A DNA stretch of 6,185 nucleotides from Thiobacillus sp. (lineage in GTDB: Bacteria > Pseudomonadota > Gammaproteobacteria > Burkholderiales > Thiobacillaceae), in assembly GCA_003510325.1 (NCBI GenBank), contig DONB01000178.1, positions 3,463 through 9,647 on the forward strand, read 5' to 3'. This document shows positions 5,233 to 6,185 of this stretch, piece after piece (positions within the stretch are counted from its first letter, which is position 1; each line of letters opens with the position of its first letter). The translations under genes and the position numbers were made by a program. The notes beneath the pieces were generated by a model. The model saw only the letters and a list, made by a program, of their open reading frames with translations. It was not told the DNA's origin and did not search any database.

Positions 5233-6111
5233 TCAGCGCAACGCGAACGCCAGCACGACCGGCATGACGGCGAGTGCCGCCAGATTGCCGAGCAGCACGA
5301 TCGACGCCACCCGTTCCGGTTCCTGGCGGTACTGCTCGGCCATCAGGTAGTTCAGCACCGCCGGCGGCAGCGCGCCGAACACCAGCAGGATGGACTGCTG
5401 CACCGGGTCGAGGTCGAGGAAGGGCGTCACCAGCAGCACCATGACGATGCCGGTGGCGGGCGACACGATGCCGCTCGCCACGCCGATGTGCCAGTCGCGG
5501 AACGACACCTGGTTCAGCCGCACCCCCAGCGCGAACAGCAGCATCGGGATCGAGGCATCGCCGAGCATCTTGATCGCGGTGTAGAGCGGCGCCGGCAGGT
5601 TCATCCCGGACAGGCTCACCGCCACGCCCAGCACGGTCGCCGCCATCACCGGGGTTGTCAGCAGCTGCACGAGCCGCAGGCGGTGGGCCAGCATGTAGGG
5701 GCCCATCGAGAAGTGCAGCACCATCTCCACCAGGAACAGGATGATCGCCGCGCCCAGGGCGGCTTCGCCGAAGGCGAGCACGATGAGCGGGATGCCCATG
5801 TTGCCGGAGTTGTTGAACATCATCGGCGGCACGAAGGTTTTCGCGTCGACCTTCAGCAGCCGCGCCACCGGCCAGGCGAGCAGACCCGAGCCGAGGATCA
5901 CCAGCGCGCCGCCCAAGGCCAGTTGCCAGTAGTGCGCGAAGTCGAATTCCTTGGAGGCGAGTGCCGCGAACACCAGCGCCGGCACCAGCACGTCCATGCT
6001 GATCTGGTTGGTGACGCCGATGTCGGGGCGCTTGACCCGCCCGTACCACCAGCCGATGCCGATGATCGCGAACACGGGAAAGACGATGGAGAGGATGCGC
6101 AGGCCGAGCAT
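5233..6111 (-). CDS. AEC (auxin efflux carrier) family transporter
   Basis: The 292-residue protein is a polytopic inner-membrane permease with about ten hydrophobic helices split into two halves by a charged loop near 143-148. Family marks are an N-terminal helix ending WWYGR (21-25), the conserved broken-helix motif FNNSGNMGIPL (99-109), the LLFALGVRL segment (191-199) and GALPPAVLNYLMAEQY (246-261), the equivalent crossover in the second half. The length is slightly under 300, normal for short bacterial members. Bacterial AEC proteins carry small organic anions such as malate or malonate, or are uncharacterised; the substrate cannot be read from the sequence. The ATG at 6111 is the only plausible start: an in-frame TAA lies at 6174-6172 with no ATG, GTG or TTG between. 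No clear ribosome site precedes it. It lies 132 nt upstream of the DsrC-family gene, which has its own promoter. Confidence 0.92.
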   Translation of the reverse strand: MLGLRILSIVFPVFAIIGIGWWYGRVKRPDIGVTNQISMDVLVPALVFAALASKEFDFAHYWQLALGGALVILGSGLLAWPVARLLKVDAKTFVPPMMFNNSGNMGIPLIVLAFGEAALGAAIILFLVEMVLHFSMGPYMLAHRLRLVQLLTTPVMAATVLGVAVSLSGMNLPAPLYTAIKMLGDASIPMLLFALGVRLNQVSFRDWHIGVASGIVSPATGIVMVLLVTPFLDLDPVQQSILLVFGALPPAVLNYLMAEQYRQEPERVASIVLLGNLAALAVMPVVLAFALR

Positions 6112-6185
6112 CGCGAAATGGTAGCCGAATGCCTGCCGGTGCGCGCGGCTCGCCCGGATCGCGCGCCGTGTTTATGTTCCGGCGG
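6112..6185. other. Non-coding leader upstream of the AEC gene, reaching the window edge
   Basis: This 74-nt stretch holds an in-frame stop for the AEC frame at 6174-6172. It also contains a GC-rich inverted repeat, GCGCGCG (6141-6147) and CGCGCGC (6160-6166). No convincing promoter is seen; a CATAAA at about 6174-6169 on the - strand is too weak to call. Confidence 0.3.

Noticed and set aside
5177..6049. Second - strand frame of 290 codons overlapping the AEC gene
   Set aside because: It is rich in Arg, Ala and Gly with no membrane helices, whereas the other frame gives a coherent AEC permease.
6141..6166. GC-rich inverted repeat upstream of the AEC gene as operator or terminator
   Set aside because: The 7-bp arms are simple GCGCGCG sequence with a 12-nt loop and no T run; likely chance at this base composition.
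1..6185. A new defence, mobile or biosynthetic system
   Set aside because: I see no transposase, integrase, toxin-antitoxin pair, nuclease, direct repeat array, tRNA or composition break. The genes are conserved housekeeping or known uncharacterised families.

Overview
The window is GC-rich, tightly packed bacterial chromosome with eight protein genes, seven of them complete. It has no RNA gene, mobile element, CRISPR array or phage remnant. The gene content (two DUF3108 envelope proteins, class I PurE with PurK, a DUF192 protein, a DUF486 membrane protein, a stand-alone DsrC/TusE-family protein and an AEC transporter) fits a Gram-negative proteobacterium. A betaproteobacterium, possibly related to Thiobacillus-type sulfur oxidisers, is my best guess. 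That placement is inferred from gene content and protein style, not measured.

Layout from left to right. (1) Positions 1-1611, + strand: two tandem DUF3108 genes 4 nt apart. The first is cut by the window edge. The second carries a TonB-like N-terminal anchor and a proline-rich linker. (2) Positions 1615-3683, - strand: a compact operon purE-purK-DUF192 in which each junction overlaps by exactly 11 nt. PurK and PurE make CAIR from AIR in de novo purine synthesis; the third gene encodes a small exported protein of unknown role. This operon converges on the DUF3108 pair with only 3 nt between stop codons. (3) Positions 3684-4687, + strand: a DUF486 four-helix membrane protein diverging from purE, then a secreted single-domain cupin with a very strong Shine-Dalgarno sequence. 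(4) Positions 4716-4742: a strong hairpin terminator shared by the converging cupin and DsrC-family genes. (5) Positions 4768-6111, - strand: the DsrC/TusE-family gene with its own clear sigma70-type promoter, and upstream of it a complete AEC-family permease gene.

Most genes are ordinary housekeeping or conserved hypothetical genes, and I do not see a new multi-gene system. Four points deserve a second look. The DsrC-family promoter is overlapped by a sequence strongly resembling an IscR type-1 operator, suggesting iron-sulfur control of a sulfur-relay protein. That protein keeps only the penultimate cysteine, with glycine where DsrC proper has its second cysteine. The second DUF3108 protein has a TonB-type anchor (S-x3-H) without a TonB C-terminal domain. 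A perfect 16-bp palindrome places the DUF192 start codon in a hairpin stem and the purK stop codon at its loop. No stretch longer than 300 bases lacks a gene.
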